DNA from: Bacteroidetes bacterium UBA7674
Lineage (GTDB): Bacteria; Bacteroidota; Bacteroidia; Chitinophagales; Chitinophagaceae
DNA: 64,000 bases
NCBI GenBank assembly: GCA_002483105.1
Contig: DLHG01000013.1
Location: 992,001 to 1,056,000 of the forward strand
Reading direction: 5' to 3'
Shown here one piece after another: positions 61,487 through 64,000 of the stretch (positions are counted from its first letter, which is position 1; each line of letters opens with the position of its first letter). The translations under genes and the position numbers were made by a program. The notes below the pieces were generated by a model. That model made no database searches, was not told where the DNA came from, and saw only the letters and a list, made by a program, of their open reading frames with translations.

Positions 61487-62728
61487 ATGCGCATACTCAT
61501 TACCAATATAAAACAGCTTTGCCAGGTAGAGGATAATACCAACAGAAGGAGCACAGTCTCTGGGAAGGATATGGCTAGCATCCCATGTATAGACAATGCC
61601 TGGCTGCTGGTCGCTAAGGGTATCATCCATAGCTATGGGAGCATGAGCGACATGCCGGAGATGAACGCGGACAAAACAATAGATGCCACCGGCAGGCTGG
61701 TACTACCTGCCTGGTGCGACTCGCATACACACCTGGTATTTGCCGCGGCAAGGGAACAGGAGTTTGTGGACAGGATAAAGGGGCTGAGTTATGAAGAAAT
61801 AGCCCGTCGTGGAGGTGGCATACTGAACTCTGCGAAGAGACTCAATGAGACCAGCGAGGAAGAACTATATGAGCAGTCCCTGGTGCGGCTGCATGAAGTG
61901 ATGGCCCAGGGAACAGGAGCCATAGAGATAAAAAGCGGCTATGGGTTGAACACCGAAGCAGAACTAAAAATGCTGCGGGTCATCAGGAAGCTTAAGGAAA
62001 ACGCGCCAATACCTGTAAAAGCTTCATTTTTAGCCGCACATGCATATCCTATTGAATATAAAGAGAATAAAGAAGCTTATATAAAGTTGATAATAGATGA
62101 AATGCTGCCCAAAGTAGCCAACGAAGGCCTTGCTGACTATATGGATGCTTTCTGCGAAGAAGGCTTCTTTAGTGTGGCAGATACGGAGCGTTTACTGGAA
62201 GCGGGCTGGAAATACGGCCTAAAACCTAAGATACATGCCAATCAACTTCACTACTCGGGTGGCGTGCAGGTGGGGGTAAAGTATAAGGCTGTGAGTGTCG
62301 ATCATTTGGAATGTGTGGGCGAGGCGGAGATAGAGTCTCTGAAATCGGGTAATACGATGCCTACTCTTTTGCCGGCGGCAGCCTTCTTTTTAGGCATACA
62401 ATACCAACCTGCACGAAAAATAATAGATGAGGGTTTACCGGTGTGCCTGGCCACTGATTACAACCCGGGCTCCTGCCCTTCAGGTAACGTGCCACTACTA
62501 TTAACTATTAGTTGCACGCAACTAAACATGACGCCCGAAGAAGCTGTCAATGCCGTAACACTCAATGGGGCGGCGGCTTTGGAGCTGGAGAATGAATTGG
62601 GCACCATATCTATTGGTAAAATCGCTAATTTGATAATCACTAAAAAAATCCCCTCTTTAGCTCATATTCCATACGATTTTGGCAATAATCCTGTCGAAAA
62701 TGTGATTTTCAGGGGTAAAATCTGCTAA
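61487..62728 (+). CDS. hutI: Imidazolonepropionase
   Basis: A 413-residue amidohydrolase that opens imidazolonepropionate in histidine breakdown. Metal site blocks: CDSHTHLVF near 77-85, IKSGYGLNTEAELKM, AHAYP, HANQLHYSGG near 250 and ATDYNPGSCPSGN near 323. Length is standard. The other hut genes are not in the window, so the pathway genes are scattered or incomplete. It has its own -7 box and an upstream palindrome. Confidence 0.95.
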   Translation: MRILITNIKQLCQVEDNTNRRSTVSGKDMASIPCIDNAWLLVAKGIIHSYGSMSDMPEMNADKTIDATGRLVLPAWCDSHTHLVFAAAREQEFVDRIKGLSYEEIARRGGGILNSAKRLNETSEEELYEQSLVRLHEVMAQGTGAIEIKSGYGLNTEAELKMLRVIRKLKENAPIPVKASFLAAHAYPIEYKENKEAYIKLIIDEMLPKVANEGLADYMDAFCEEGFFSVADTERLLEAGWKYGLKPKIHANQLHYSGGVQVGVKYKAVSVDHLECVGEAEIESLKSGNTMPTLLPAAAFFLGIQYQPARKIIDEGLPVCLATDYNPGSCPSGNVPLLLTISCTQLNMTPEEAVNAVTLNGAAALELENELGTISIGKIANLIITKKIPSLAHIPYDFGNNPVENVIFRGKIC

Positions 62729-62768
62729 AACAAGACTGTAGGAGATTTCTGTTTCTAGCTTTAATGAT

Positions 62769-62776
62769 TACATTTG
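62769..62776 (+). promoter_or_regulatory. -7 box TACATTTG of efp
   Basis: Perfect TAnnTTTG match 32 bases before ATG 62809. Confidence 0.5.
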
Positions 62777-62808
62777 CAGTCCGTATAATTACGTATAAAA
62801 AATAAAAA

Positions 62809-63375
62809 ATGGCTACAACAGCAGACATCAGGAACGGCCTTATCGTAAAATTAGATAATAGCCTTTATTCAGTAGTAGAATTCGGGCAGAACAAGACAGC
62901 CCGTTCGGCAGCAAAAGTATGGGCAAAGCTAAAAGGCGTTGACAATACCCGCTCCATAGAGCATACATGGAACTCAGGCGAAACTATATACCCTGTACGT
63001 GTGGAACGCCGCCCTTACCAGTTCTTATACAAAGACGACAGCGGTTTCAACCTTATGGATACATCATCTTTCGAGCAGATCATAATGGCTGAAAACATGA
63101 TAGAACATCCTGAACTTTATAAAGATGGCCAGGAGTGCTTCGTATTGGTAAACACGGAAACAGAAATACCAATGAGCGTGGAGCTTCCTCCAAACGTAGT
63201 ATTGCAAGTAACCTACTCAGAGCCGGGCATGAAAGGCGACACCGCTACCCGTACACTGAAACCGGCAACAGTAGAAACAGGTGCAACAGTAATGGTTCCG
63301 CTTTTTGTTGATACCAATGAATTTGTAAGGATAGACAGCAAAACAGGCGCTTACATAGAGCGTGTAAAACAATAG
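62809..63375 (+). CDS. efp: Elongation factor P
   Basis: A 188-residue, three-domain EF-P that relieves ribosome stalling at Pro-Pro. The KOW-like N-terminal domain is at about 1-65, and two OB domains follow (PGMKGDTATRTLKPATVETGATVMVPLFV near 142-170 is the family signature). The tip loop lacks the usual PGKG lysine: it reads GQNKTARSAAK, with Arg 32 at the tip, as in EarP-modified EF-Ps. accB and accC follow, a common order. Confidence 0.96.
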   Translation: MATTADIRNGLIVKLDNSLYSVVEFGQNKTARSAAKVWAKLKGVDNTRSIEHTWNSGETIYPVRVERRPYQFLYKDDSGFNLMDTSSFEQIIMAENMIEHPELYKDGQECFVLVNTETEIPMSVELPPNVVLQVTYSEPGMKGDTATRTLKPATVETGATVMVPLFVDTNEFVRIDSKTGAYIERVKQ

Positions 63376-63419
63376 TCATACCCGTTACCATTAATATCAT
63401 TTAATCTAAAGACATCCTT

Positions 63420-63908
63420 ATGGAGTTCAAACAAATCCAGGAACTGATCAAGATCATCAATAAGTCTAATATCAGTGAACTGAGCGTAGAAGAAGGTGAA
63501 TTCAAGATCACCATTAAGCAAGCTCAGCCAAGTGAGACTCAATACGTAATGCAATCAGCACCGATGCCTATGCAGATGGCAGCTCCGCAAACAGCACCAC
63601 AAGCAACAGCAGGACCTTCAGCAGCACCTGCTGCTACACCGGCACCTGCAGCTCCGGCCAGTGACAACCTGATAACTGTGAAGTCGCCAATGATCGGCAC
63701 ATTCTATCGCAGCTCTGCTCCGGATAAGCCTTCATTTGTGAATGTAGGTGACGATATCAAACAAGGGCAAGTAACCTGCATCATTGAAGCAATGAAGCTT
63801 TTCAATGAAATAGAAAGTGAAGTAAGTGGCAAGATCGTAAAAGTGTTGATAGATGATGCTTCACCTGTAGAATATGATCAACCACTTTTCCTGGTTGAAC
63901 CAAATTAA
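63420..63908 (+). CDS. accB: Biotin carboxyl carrier protein of acetyl-CoA carboxylase
   Basis: A 162-residue carrier: N-terminal helix-strand region (1-45), an Ala/Pro-rich flexible linker (about 46-85), and the biotinyl domain with the biotin-accepting Lys in EAMKLFNEIE near 126. The hallmark ITVKSPMIGTFYRSSAPDKPSFVNVGD is present. It lies 44 bases after efp and 76 bases before a probable accC start. Confidence 0.95.
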   Translation: MEFKQIQELIKIINKSNISELSVEEGEFKITIKQAQPSETQYVMQSAPMPMQMAAPQTAPQATAGPSAAPAATPAPAAPASDNLITVKSPMIGTFYRSSAPDKPSFVNVGDDIKQGQVTCIIEAMKLFNEIESEVSGKIVKVLIDDASPVEYDQPLFLVEPN

Positions 63909-63926
63909 TTAATACTCAAATTATCG

Positions 63927-63955
63927 ATGGCTCATGACTGCAAGTCGTGAGCCAT
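63927..63955 (+). terminator. Hairpin between accB and accC
   Basis: ATGGCTCATGACT with AGTCGTGAGCCAT, one mismatch, followed by only TTTT. It may attenuate rather than fully end transcription. Confidence 0.6.
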
Positions 63956-63984
63956 TTTAGATATAACGTCAATTTTAGATACTA

Positions 63985-64000
63985 ATGTTTAAAAAGATAC
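63985..64000 (+). CDS. accC: Probable biotin carboxylase, first codons only
   Basis: ATG 63985 opens MFKKI before the window ends. AccC proteins often begin MFKKILIANRGE, and accB-accC order is standard, so this is the likely start of accC. Too short to prove. Confidence 0.6.

Overview
The window looks like a chromosomal segment of a Bacteroidota bacterium, most likely a relative of the Chitinophagales or Sphingobacteriia. Four things point there. Many genes are preceded by the Bacteroidota -7 box TAnnTTTG. Three proteins carry C-terminal type IX secretion (T9SS) sorting domains. There is a FecI/FecR pair with an STN-domain protein and carboxypeptidase-regulatory TonB-dependent receptors. Recognisable Shine-Dalgarno sequences are rare. 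No rRNA, phage or CRISPR was seen. One tRNA (Arg, ACG) is present. Several long reading frames antisense to genes were discarded as shadows.

Layout. 1-5 kb: isoaspartyl peptidase, phosphoribosyltransferase, MacB-type permease, a lipoprotein, an MFS exporter and a DUF486 protein. 5-11 kb: ClpB, a tandem-OmpA-domain protein and three tandem paralogous small secreted proteins. 11-23 kb: housekeeping genes (Map, ROK kinase with an FHS sugar transporter, an Xre/DUF2975 pair, IlvE, RecQ, an oxidoreductase, a CvfB-like S1 protein). 23-30 kb: dispersed palindromes, a RAYT transposase with its REP-like hairpins, an SDR enzyme, PurE, PhoH, GNAT and a T9SS cargo protein. 30-39 kb: an extracytoplasmic-function (ECF) sigma/FecR signalling locus. 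39-47 kb: a complete haem-uptake operon with a structured leader. 47-57 kb: MBL hydrolase, HxlR regulator, FabF, SugE-like exporter, a T9SS metalloprotease, a two-component system and unassigned envelope genes. 57-64 kb: tRNA-Arg, RlmH, rhomboid, TilS, aquaporin, HutI, EF-P, AccB and the first codons of AccC.

The most notable system is at 30.7-38.7 kb. Four copies of an identical bipartite promoter, CATAGGGGTA-N14-TGTCTTA with exactly 14 bases between the halves, precede the sigma factor gene, a surface-repeat protein, a DUF2807 lipoprotein and a TonB-dependent receptor. The STN domain that normally sits on the receptor in Fec-type signalling is instead carried by a surface-repeat protein encoded directly after the anti-sigma factor. 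I infer a self-contained, autoregulated surface-signalling regulon.

Other points of interest: a leader of about 180 bases upstream of the haem operon whose G.U pairs favour the operon's sense strand; a RAYT gene flanked by inverted REP hairpins; an EF-P with Arg at position 32 instead of the usual PGKG lysine; a protein before RecQ whose pattern resembles the DNA polymerase III psi subunit; and a HmuY-like domain fused to a T9SS signal.
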